Shown piece by piece: positions 1 through 6,290 of a stretch of 64,000 nucleotides of DNA. The stretch is from the NCBI GenBank assembly GCA_040754315.1, contig JBFMCS010000014.1, positions 62,001 through 126,000 of the forward strand, written 5' to 3'. Source of the DNA: Bacillota bacterium. GTDB taxonomy: Bacteria > Bacillota > Sulfobacillia > DUSP01 > JBFMCS01. Positions within the stretch are counted from its first letter, which is position 1. The number at the start of each line of letters is the position of its first letter. The notes beneath the pieces were generated by a model. It had not been told where the DNA came from. It searched no databases and worked only from the letters and a program-made list of their open reading frames with translations. A program made the position numbers and the translations under genes.

Positions 1-416
1 CGGTTTCTGAAGGTCTTGTAGTCAAGCCCGACGGTCTCCAGGGCAGCCTGGATCCTACCGTCCATCTCGTCTCTGGGGATGCCCAGGTTCTTAAGGCCAA
101 AAGCGATATCCTCTCCTACCGTGTCAGCGAAGAGCTGGTGTTCAGGATACTGGAACACCAGGCCTACGGTGCGGCGGATCAACCTGAGATCCAGGTCCCT
201 TCGGGAGGTATCCATCCCGGATACCCAGACCTTGCCACGCTTGGGCACATAGAGTGCGTTGAAGTACTGGATCAGCGTGGACTTCCCTGACCGCGTAGGG
301 CCGATGATGCACACCATCTGCCTTTCCAGGATCTCCAGATGGATGTCAAACAGGACCTCCTGCTGGAAAGGGGTTCCCTCCATGTAGGTGTGACAGAGGT
401 TCTCCGTCTTGATCAC
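1..416 (-). CDS. ecfA2: Energy-coupling factor transporter ATPase EcfA2 (3' part cut by window edge)
   Basis: ATP-binding subunit of an ECF vitamin transporter, cytoplasmic face of the membrane. Only the first ~138 residues are inside the window. They show a Walker A motif (GPTRSGKST) near residue 40 and the ECF-type Q-loop (FQYPEHQLF) near residue 90. The start is a GTG that overlaps the TGA stop of ecfA1 (GTGA), so the two ATPases are translationally coupled and presumably form the EcfA1-EcfA2 heterodimer. The transmembrane EcfT subunit would be expected next, beyond position 1. The Q-loop and pairing separate it from ordinary ABC importers. Confidence 0.93.
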   Translation of the reverse strand, partial: MIKTENLCHTYMEGTPFQQEVLFDIHLEILERQMVCIIGPTRSGKSTLIQYFNALYVPKRGKVWVSGMDTSRRDLDLRLIRRTVGLVFQYPEHQLFADTVGEDIAFGLKNLGIPRDEMDGRIQAALETVGLDYKTFRN

Positions 417-1249
417 GGGGCTATACCTCCCTTCAACGTGCCCACCAGTTCCGGAATGGTGAGAACATCAAGGGGTACACGGTAGCCCTGAGCAGCCAGG
501 CGCTGGCCCAGGTCAGTAACGGGCGGGACGTCCAGATCCAGTTGCCTTAGCCTCTCAGAATCCCGGAAGACTTGCCGGGGGGTTCCCTCCATGACGATCT
601 CGCCCTTCTCCATGACGATTACCCTGTCCGCATTAACCACCTCCTGCATGAGGTGGGTTATGTGGATGACTGTGAGGCCCTCCTGGCGGTTCAGGCGGAG
701 CACCGTCTTCATGACGTCCTCCCGGCCGCTGGGGTCTAGCATGGAGGTGGCCTCATCCAGGATCATGTACTTGGGGCGCATGGCAAACACCCCAGCCACG
801 GCCACCCTCTGCTTCTGCCCGCCGGAGAGGAGATGGGGGGGGCACCTGCCAAACTCCGTCATACCCACTATGTTCAGGGCCTCCTCAAGACGCCTCTGCA
901 TCTCCTCCCTGGGAAGCCCGAGGTTCTCCATGCCAAAGGCCACGTCCCTTTCAACTGTGCTGGAGACCAGCTGGTTGTCGGGGTTCTGGAACACCATCCC
1001 CACACGCTGTCTCACCTGCTTGATGCTGCCCTTCTCCTTGGTATTCAGTTCATCCACCCATATGTGCCCCGAGGTTGGGGTAAGCAGTGCGTTAAGGCTC
1101 TTGGCCAGGGTGGACTTGCCAGAGCCGTTGTGTCCCACAATGCACAGGAACTCCCCTTCCCTCACCTTGAGGCTCACGTGGTTGAGGGCTGTCACCGGCG
1201 TTGGGGTGCTGGCCCCGTATTGGAACAACACATCCTCGACCTTGATCAT
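413..1249 (-). CDS. ecfA1: Energy-coupling factor transporter ATPase EcfA1
   Basis: ATPase partner of EcfA2 in an ECF-type vitamin or micronutrient importer. The 278-residue protein has all ABC motifs in order: Walker A GHNGSGKST (residues 39-47), Q-loop FQNPDNQLV near 90, signature LSGGQKQR near 142, Walker B MILDEATSMLDP near 163 and the switch histidine in ITHLMQEV. The ATG is preceded by GGGGTGA. It sits between the S-component gene upstream and ecfA2 downstream, all on the minus strand; a strong GC hairpin lies in the 78-base gap from the S component. This ecfA1 is shared or dedicated: ECF ATPases can serve several S components, including the unlinked ThiT at 3586-4095. Confidence 0.95.
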   Translation of the reverse strand: MIKVEDVLFQYGASTPTPVTALNHVSLKVREGEFLCIVGHNGSGKSTLAKSLNALLTPTSGHIWVDELNTKEKGSIKQVRQRVGMVFQNPDNQLVSSTVERDVAFGMENLGLPREEMQRRLEEALNIVGMTEFGRCPPHLLSGGQKQRVAVAGVFAMRPKYMILDEATSMLDPSGREDVMKTVLRLNRQEGLTVIHITHLMQEVVNADRVIVMEKGEIVMEGTPRQVFRDSERLRQLDLDVPPVTDLGQRLAAQGYRVPLDVLTIPELVGTLKGGIAP

Positions 1250-1280
1250 GTCTACTCACCCCCACAAAGCGACGGACGTA

Positions 1281-1306
1281 GGCCGCGGGGCAAAAGCCCC
1301 GCGGCC
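1281..1306 (-). other. GC-rich perfect hairpin between S-component and ecfA1 genes
   Basis: An 11-bp perfect stem (GGCCGCGGGGC and its complement) closes a 4-nt loop. There is no T-run on either strand, so it is not a canonical intrinsic terminator. Its place inside an operon suggests mRNA processing or stabilisation, or differential expression of the S component versus the ATPases. Confidence 0.6.
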
Positions 1307-1327
1307 CACCACTATCTCGGGCTATTG

Positions 1328-1867
1328 TCAGGACTTCTGCACTTTGCCAGTTGATCCGGTGAATCTCTTGAGGCCTAGGCCCACTGCCAAGACGATGATG
1401 GCTGCCACCACGATCTCGGGCACACCGTGGGTAATCCCTAAGGCAACAGACACATTGCCTGGCAGGTAGCCACGGACTGTGGCCATACCAAGCACCAGAA
1501 TGGTGTTGGTGGCCGTGCCCACGACAGCCGCCACCACCAGGGCCAGCGCCTCATTGACCTTGCGAAGCGGGACGTAGACCAGGAAGGCCGTGATGCCGAT
1601 GAAGATCCGAGGCAAGATGGCGACGAGCGGGTCTGCGAACAGAGGAGTGGTCGCCCTGAGGAAGCTGAAGAGTCCGAAGATGAAGCCCACTATGGCCCCG
1701 ACAGCTGGGCCTTCCACCACACCGCCAATGATGGCGGGAACATGCATGATGGTGGCATGGGCTGCTGGCGTCGGCACCGGAATGAAGCCGAGGCCCGTGA
1801 CACCCAGGAGAATGGCGATGGCTCCGAGAATTCCCGACATGACGATCTTTCTGACGCTGAGGGTCAC
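1328..1867 (-). CDS. ECF transporter S component, substrate unknown
   Basis: Substrate-binding membrane subunit of an ECF importer. The 179-residue protein is almost entirely hydrophobic, with about six predicted membrane segments, and the typical S-component N-terminus (basic stretch RKIV followed by an alanine/glycine-rich first helix). The GTG start follows AGGAGGTG by about seven bases. It is the first gene of the minus-strand operon with ecfA1 and ecfA2 and diverges from the IclR regulator gene across 199 bases. I cannot assign the vitamin: the sequence lacks the diagnostic motifs of ThiT, which is separately encoded at 3586-4095. Confidence 0.85.
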   Translation of the reverse strand: MTLSVRKIVMSGILGAIAILLGVTGLGFIPVPTPAAHATIMHVPAIIGGVVEGPAVGAIVGFIFGLFSFLRATTPLFADPLVAILPRIFIGITAFLVYVPLRKVNEALALVVAAVVGTATNTILVLGMATVRGYLPGNVSVALGITHGVPEIVVAAIIVLAVGLGLKRFTGSTGKVQKS

Positions 1868-1903
1868 CAGTTTTCACCTCCTTTTCTTGTTTCGCGATGC
1901 CCG

Positions 1904-1932
1904 TTCCGTATTGTGGTACGCCTTTCCGTATT
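1904..1932. promoter_or_regulatory. Direct repeat TTCCGTATT in the divergent ecf/iclR promoter region
   Basis: The 9-mer TTCCGTATT occurs at 1904-1912 and 1924-1932, exactly 20 bp apart, so both copies face the same side of the helix after two turns. The repeat is in the shared upstream region of the S-component gene and the IclR-family gene. It is a candidate operator for that regulator; no evidence beyond position and repetition. Confidence 0.4.
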
Positions 1933-2066
1933 ATCGAGGATTGATTCTACGATACCAGATTAATTCCTCTTTCCCCAGGCAATATCCTTGGGGATTCTCG
2001 TGGCTCTTTGCAAGAGGGTTTGGGTGGCCTGTGCCGAATCAGGGAGGGTAACTTCCACAAAGGACG

Positions 2067-2864
2067 GTGTCGAGCAACTTGGTCCAGTCGGTGAAGCGTG
2101 CCCTCTCCATACTGGAAACCCTGGCTCAGAACAGAGCCGACCTGGGGGTTAGTGACCTGGGGAGGGCACTGGGCTTGAGCAAGAGTACCGTCCACCGTTT
2201 GCTGGCCACCTTGGAGGAGGGGGGTTACGTGCAGTCCTCCTCTCCAGGCAGGTACGCCTTGGGCATCAAGGCCTTCGAGGTGGGCAGCGCCGTGCTGAAC
2301 CGGATGGGCCTGAGGAATGTCGCGCTGGGGCCCATGCAGGAACTGGCGGATCTCACCAGGGAGACCGTCAACCTTGCGCTCCTTGACGGCCTGGAGATCG
2401 TGTACATTGATCGTATCGAGTGCTCAGAGCCCCTGAGGATGGACCTCCAGATTGGAAGGCGCGTTCCCACGCATTGCAGTGCCCTGGGCAAGGCAATACT
2501 GGCCTTCCTTGATCCCCAGGAGTCTCGGGACATCATGAGGCGGCTGAGTTTTTCGCGGTACACAGCCAGGACTATTACCGATAGCGAAGCCCTGCGGAGG
2601 GAACTGCCGGTCATTCGTGAGCAGGGCTACTCCGTTGACGATGAGGAGTACATTGAGGGAATCCGCTGCGTGGCAGCACCACTCTTTGACTACCACAGCA
2701 GGCCTGTGGCCGCCCTGAGCGTCGCGGGGCCCTCCGTCAGGTTGACACCGGGCCGCATCGAGAGCGTGGCCCAGGTTCTGCTCACCGCGACCCGGAGCAT
2801 CTCCCGGGGGCTGGGGTTCCGGGATGCGAACCTCAACACCCCCGGGATGGCGGGTTCTCGCTGA
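2067..2864 (+). CDS. IclR-family transcriptional regulator
   Basis: Predicted DNA-binding regulator of 265 residues. The N-terminal winged helix (residues ~8-60) has the IclR pattern: SVKRALSILETLAQ, then a helix-turn-helix with SKSTVHRLLATLEEGGY. The C-terminal part (~80-250) is the IclR effector-binding domain, with the conserved stretches around HCSALGKAILAFL and DEEYIEGIRCVAAPLFD. The GTG start has AAGGA very close and AGGGAGGG further upstream, so the exact start is uncertain by a few codons. It is divergent from the ECF operon, which it may control. The effector is unknown. Confidence 0.9.
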   Translation: MSSNLVQSVKRALSILETLAQNRADLGVSDLGRALGLSKSTVHRLLATLEEGGYVQSSSPGRYALGIKAFEVGSAVLNRMGLRNVALGPMQELADLTRETVNLALLDGLEIVYIDRIECSEPLRMDLQIGRRVPTHCSALGKAILAFLDPQESRDIMRRLSFSRYTARTITDSEALRRELPVIREQGYSVDDEEYIEGIRCVAAPLFDYHSRPVAALSVAGPSVRLTPGRIESVAQVLLTATRSISRGLGFRDANLNTPGMAGSR

Positions 2865-2884
2865 CCCCTTGCCCCTCTCCCCGC

Positions 2885-3589
2885 TCATATCACACTGCTT
2901 CTCTGCCAGCGCATAACCCCGAAACTCCAGCCGCGTGCCCGCGTGAGCCCTCCCAGCCATTCCCTGAGCGGGTCTGCTGGCCGCACCCTTCCTCCGGCCT
3001 CCGGCCTGTACCACAGGGCCGCCAGCATCGCGGTGCGCCCCGGGGGAAAGATGGCCTCCAGCTCCCTGGCAGTGAAGAACCTGGCCTCAGCAAAGAGAGG
3101 GGCCTCTCCTGCCTCTGTAAGCCTGCGGTAGTGGACGGCCCAGGGCCCCTCGGCATTGAGGAATCCCACCACAACACGGCCCTGGGGGCGGGTAACCCGG
3201 CAGGCCTCCCGGAGAGCCGCCTTGGCATCCCTGGCAAACTCCAGGGACACCAGGGCGGTCACCAGGTCAAAGGCCCCATCCTCAAAGGGCACATCTTCCA
3301 TGAACCCATGAACCAGTCTAACCCCGGGGTACCCAGCCAGCCTCCTCCAGGCCTGGGCCAGCATGGCTCCTGAGGCGTCGATCCCGGCAACCTCTAGGTC
3401 CAATCTGCACAGGACCTCCGTGAGATTGCCTGTGCCGCACCCAAGGTCCAGGGCCTTCTCCCCTCTGTTCGGCCTAGCCATCTTCATCATGGCCCTCTTC
3501 TGCACCCGGTCCACGTACCTGCCCATGGGGGTCTCGTACCAGCGGTCATACTCCGACGCAATGGAGTCAAATAGGGACTCCATGGTCAA
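2885..3589 (-). CDS. Class I SAM-dependent methyltransferase
   Basis: A 234-residue predicted cytosolic methyltransferase. Motif I is clear (LDLGCGTGN, residues 48-56), followed by an acidic residue after strand beta-2 (VAGIDASGAML) and a motif like FDLVTALVSLEF for beta-4. The pattern is that of UbiE/BioC-like small-molecule methyltransferases; the substrate is not readable from sequence. Its ATG overlaps the last codon of thiT (ATGA), so it is translationally coupled to the thiamine transporter and lies under the same TPP riboswitch. That coupling suggests, but does not prove, a role connected with thiamine salvage. Confidence 0.85.
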   Translation of the reverse strand: MTMESLFDSIASEYDRWYETPMGRYVDRVQKRAMMKMARPNRGEKALDLGCGTGNLTEVLCRLDLEVAGIDASGAMLAQAWRRLAGYPGVRLVHGFMEDVPFEDGAFDLVTALVSLEFARDAKAALREACRVTRPQGRVVVGFLNAEGPWAVHYRRLTEAGEAPLFAEARFFTARELEAIFPPGRTAMLAALWYRPEAGGRVRPADPLREWLGGLTRARGWSFGVMRWQRSSVI

Positions 3590-4095
3590 TTCTTCTCACG
3601 GACCTTCAGTCGTCTTGCCAGTATCATGCACACAATCGCCGAGAGCGCCGAGGCAGGGAGCAGGTGAGATAGGATGTAGGCCGACACGTAGTGCCACGCC
3701 GCCATCCCTTCGGGGGCAAAGTGGGCGAAGTACCACACACCCGAGATGTAGTGGAAAACGAACCGCCCGGCGGAGCCCAGGAGTATGCCCAGGGGGATGC
3801 TGCCGGGCAGGAACCCGGCCAAGCCCAGCGCTCCCCAGGCCAGGAAGTAGTCCAGGGTTACCTGGAGGGGGTGGACAAAGAATGGGTCCACCAGCATCTG
3901 CAGGGCACCGGCCAGCACACCTGTGGCCACCCCTGCGGCGGGACCCCGCCGGAAAGCAAGGACAAACACGGGAAGCATGGCCAGATTCACTGTTCCTCCC
4001 TGGGGCATCCGGTAGAAGTCGAACATGCTCAGCACGATGGAGAGGGCTCCAGCCAACCCTATCTCCGCCAAGACTCTCACGGAAAACCTCTTCAT
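3586..4095 (-). CDS. thiT: Energy-coupled thiamine transporter S component ThiT
   Basis: Membrane S component that binds thiamine and works with an ECF module, possibly the one at the window start. The 169-residue protein has about six membrane segments. ThiT features are present: the PQGGTVNLAMLPVF loop, DYFLAWGALGLAG, and the thiamine-site region HYISGVWYFAHFAPEG containing conserved Trp, His, Tyr and Glu. The ATG chosen at 4095 follows GGAGGTG by about eight bases; the longer open frame upstream runs into terminator sequence. A TPP riboswitch and terminator precede it, giving independent support. Downstream is a coupled methyltransferase gene. Confidence 0.95.
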   Translation of the reverse strand: MKRFSVRVLAEIGLAGALSIVLSMFDFYRMPQGGTVNLAMLPVFVLAFRRGPAAGVATGVLAGALQMLVDPFFVHPLQVTLDYFLAWGALGLAGFLPGSIPLGILLGSAGRFVFHYISGVWYFAHFAPEGMAAWHYVSAYILSHLLPASALSAIVCMILARRLKVREKN

Positions 4096-4143
4096 TCCTT
4101 TGGCACCTCCTGGCGCCCAGGAGCCGCTGGGTCGTGCCTCGGG

Positions 4144-4180
4144 CAAAAGGAAAAGCCGCCAGGCACGAGCGGGCGGCGGC
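4144..4180 (-). terminator. Intrinsic terminator of the TPP riboswitch expression platform
   Basis: Read on the minus strand: a GCCGCC...GGCGGC stem followed by TTTTCCTTTT. It lies between the TPP aptamer and the thiT start codon, where a ligand-controlled terminator is expected. A second hairpin (4184-4207) sits immediately upstream. Confidence 0.7.
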
Positions 4181-4183
4181 CTT

Positions 4184-4207
4184 GGCCGGTCAATGATGAG
4201 ACCGGCC
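4184..4207 (-). promoter_or_regulatory. Hairpin between TPP aptamer and terminator
   Basis: A perfect 8-bp stem (GGCCGGTC with its complement) and 8-nt loop, between aptamer and terminator. It may be part of the switching helices of the riboswitch platform. Its role as antiterminator or anchor cannot be settled by eye. Confidence 0.45.
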
Positions 4208-4217
4208 GTGACTCACT

Positions 4218-4308
4218 CTGTCCCACTCCCTACGCTGGTATTACCCAGTTCAGGTTCCTAGGGTCGGGCTCCTTGTGAGCCCGTCTCAGCCTTGGCTCCC
4301 CTGTGGGC
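4218..4308 (-). promoter_or_regulatory. TPP riboswitch (THI element) upstream of thiT
   Basis: Minus-strand sequence contains the conserved TPP aptamer blocks in the right order: GGGGAGCC, GGCTGAGA, a short variable stem, GACCC, GAACCTGA, CTGG, TAATACCAGCGTAGGGA. Binding of thiamine pyrophosphate normally lowers expression of the downstream gene. The downstream gene is thiT and a terminator stem follows, which fits transcriptional attenuation. Confidence 0.95.
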
Positions 4309-4443
4309 GCTATGCGTTATATGATACTGCCTCTTTTTATTCTCCATCTTTTCACTGGTTCCTTCGAACAGACTAAGGGTGCGGAAAAGAGCCTTTGCGG
4401 GGAACCCCCACGGGAGGCTTCTTGCCCGAAGCGAGGTGACTCG

Positions 4444-4801
4444 ATGCCATACAGACCCAAGCGTCCTTGTTCACACCCTGGCTGTCCGAAGCTGGCAGAC
4501 GGCAGGTTCTGCGGGGAGCACGCTAAGGAAGAAGCAAAATGATACGACGCTACCAGCGCAACCCTGCGACGCGTAAGCTCTACGGCCGGACGTGGCGAAA
4601 GGTGCGCGATTACTACCGCGTAGCGTATCCGCTCTGCGAACGTTGCTTAGAACAGGGGCGAGTTACACCAATTCAGGAAGGCCAACACACTAAGCCACTG
4701 GCGCAGGGAGACACCAACGATGACGAAAACCTCATGGCACTGTTACCTCCTGCCACTCCGAGCTTACTGCCCGTGAAAGCGGACGCTGGCAGAGAAAGTA
4801 A
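4444..4801 (+). pseudogene. Broken phage-type HNH endonuclease gene
   Basis: Reads as one HNH nuclease only if three lesions are bridged. The first part (from ATG 4444, after GAGGTGA) encodes MPYRPKRPCSHPGC...CGEHAKEEAK and then meets TGA where an Arg (CGA) would fit; one base further on is missing. The frame continues as RYQRNPATRKLYGRTW...CERCLEQGRV...NLMAL, where a second one-base loss occurs, and finishes in another frame as CHSELTARESGRW to TAA at 4799-4801. The Cys pairs, the HNH-type region and the C-terminal CHSEL end match small HNH nucleases next to phage terminase genes. No other prophage gene is nearby, so this is a relic, unless the indels are sequencing errors. Confidence 0.8.
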
Positions 4802-4807
4802 TGACCG

Positions 4808-5122
4808 TTACAGAATCTGAAGCCAATCGCGCCTTGTGTATAGGATACGCTCAACGTCAACGACTTTGGCCTTTTCGTCAATTGTAAAGAAGGCAATATA
4901 GTTTTTTATAATCAGTTTGCGGTAGCCCATTGAGGCCAACCTTTCATCCGTAACAGGAGGGCAACTGTGTGGTATGTCAGCTAAACCTGTGATAGCTTCC
5001 TCAATGGTGTTCATTATCTTCAGATCAGTCATCGGAGCCGGCAATTGCGCGGAGATATAGCGGACGATATCTCGCAGGTCATTTTCGGCGGGTTCCGATA
5101 CATCAACCCTATATTTTGCCAT
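4808..5122 (-). CDS. RelE/ParE-family toxin, apparently without antitoxin
   Basis: A 104-residue protein matching the small RelE/ParE toxin fold: N-terminal MAKYRVDVSEPAENDLRDIVRYI, a central helix-loop, and the C-terminal GYRKLIIKNYIAFFTIDEK...VERILYTRRDW strands. RelE members cut mRNA on the ribosome and ParE members inhibit gyrase; which activity applies is not clear. An antitoxin gene would be expected just upstream (above 5122 on the minus strand). The open frame there has no antitoxin-like sequence, although its last ~20 codons overlap the toxin start. It lies beside the HNH relic, consistent with a mobile-element remnant. Confidence 0.8.
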   Translation of the reverse strand: MAKYRVDVSEPAENDLRDIVRYISAQLPAPMTDLKIMNTIEEAITGLADIPHSCPPVTDERLASMGYRKLIIKNYIAFFTIDEKAKVVDVERILYTRRDWLQIL

Positions 5123-5719
5123 CGGGTATCTCTTGTCGAATGTAAAACTGCCGTTCTAAGCCCGTTCTTTGCGTATCGGGGTTAAGGTGGCATGCACTAT
5201 ATAGTAAACCCCCGCATGATACCGTCATGAGGCGAGCTTCTCCCCCAAAGCATCGTCTATCCCTGCAAGTACCTAGTGGTGCGCGCCCCAAGTACAAGTG
5301 CAATGTACTGTCCGTTCCCGCGAAATGCCGCCTGAAGGAGAGCATCTACAAGGTGGCAAAGGAGTGTTGGGCAAGGACCATTGAAATGGAGTATGCCGGA
5401 CCATGTTCATCCCCTCGTGAGCGTCGATCCTCAGCGTGGCATCCCCGCCTGGTGAAACTGAAGGGGGTATCCCCGGCCCAGGATTTCTCGCCCAAGCTGC
5501 AGGCGGAGAAGCAGGGGGCGGCTGTGGCAGTCCTTCCCGGAACTGGTGAGATTCTGGCCATCTAGAGGAAGTGGATACCCCAGGGCGAAACCCTCTGGAG
5601 AAAGGGTCCCTGCGCCGGGGCTCTGGCGTTGTCTGCCCGGGTATCATAGACGTAGGATGTGTCTGTGAGGACTTCAAGGCACCCAGCCGCAATCAAGCAC
5701 AATCAAGGGAGGGCCCAAG
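5123..5719. other. Gene-poor stretch between the toxin gene and lemA
   Basis: About 600 bases without a convincing intact gene. The open frame at 5227-5565 (+) has no initiation signal and its N-terminal two thirds resemble nothing I know; its end looks like a transpeptidase fragment and is listed separately. No tRNA, repeat array or inverted terminal repeat was seen. The lemA ribosome-binding site (AAGGGAGGGC) lies at its right end. Confidence 0.5.
5482..5565 (+). pseudogene. Possible fragment of a penicillin-binding protein gene
   Basis: The last 27 codons of an open frame encode KLQAEKQGAAVAV and then GTGEILAI before TAG. This resembles the start of the transpeptidase domain in class A/B penicillin-binding proteins, where an LQ...AE...QGAAVAVDP-TGEILAM segment precedes the catalytic region. 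The frame stops there and no SxxK or KTG motif follows, so this can only be a scrap. Similarity is short and judged by eye. Confidence 0.3.
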
Positions 5720-6277
5720 ATGCTGGCTCCTGTACTCATCGGCCTCTTAATCCTCGCCGGACTCTACGTGATGGTTTCTTACAACGGCCTTGTGACGCTC
5801 AGGCAGAGGGTTAAGAACGCCTGGGCGCAGGTGGATGTCCAGCTCAGGAGGCGTTACGACCTCATACTGAACCTGGTGGAAACCGTCAAGGGATACGCCT
5901 CTCACGAGCGGGAGGTCTTCGAGAGGGTAACCGAGGCCAGGGCAAAGGCCATAGCCGCCAGCGGGGTGGAGGCGCAGTCTGGCGCTGAGAACATGCTTAC
6001 CGGCACCTTGAAGAGCCTCTTCGCTGTAGCGGAGAACTACCCGCAGCTCAAGGCAGACGCCAACTTCCATTCCCTCCAGGAGGAACTCGCTAGCACTGAG
6101 AGCAAGATTGCCTTCGCCAGGCAGTTCTACAACGACACGGTCCAGAAGATGAATACACGGGTTGAGACCTTCCCCTCCAACCTGGTGGCCAGGGCCTTTG
6201 GCTTCGGCATGGCAGAGTACTTCAGCCTCGAATCTGAGCCTGAGGCCCGGGGGCCCGTGAAGGTCAACTTCGGGTAG
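5720..6277 (+). CDS. lemA: LemA family protein
   Basis: A 185-residue protein with one N-terminal membrane segment (residues ~3-22) and a helical, mostly extracytoplasmic or cytoplasmic-facing body. The LemA signature is clear: [20 protein letters not shown] followed by [19 protein letters not shown], and a C-terminal [19 protein letters not shown] with NLVARAFGF. Family function is poorly defined. ATG follows GGGAGGGC at good spacing. It is followed within a few bases by a DUF2207 gene, the usual partner, suggesting a joint role at the cell envelope. Confidence 0.95.
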   Translation: MLAPVLIGLLILAGLYVMVSYNGLVTLRQRVKNAWAQVDVQLRRRYDLILNLVETVKGYASHEREVFERVTEARAKAIAASGVEAQSGAENMLTGTLKSLFAVAENYPQLKADANFHSLQEELASTESKIAFARQFYNDTVQKMNTRVETFPSNLVARAFGFGMAEYFSLESEPEARGPVKVNFG

Positions 6278-6290
6278 GGGATATGCTGTG

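Noticed and set aside
591-1469. Long plus-strand open frame across ecfA1
   Set aside because: Antisense shadow of ecfA1 and the S-component gene in high-G+C DNA; composition and lack of a start site speak against it.
4303-4443. N-terminal extension of the HNH relic
   Set aside because: It runs out of the riboswitch region antisense; the ATG at 4444 has a proper ribosome-binding site and begins the family sequence.
5109-5345. Antitoxin gene overlapping the RelE/ParE toxin start
   Set aside because: The frame overlaps the toxin start as antitoxin genes do, but its sequence lacks any antitoxin-like DNA-binding pattern and has no plausible start.
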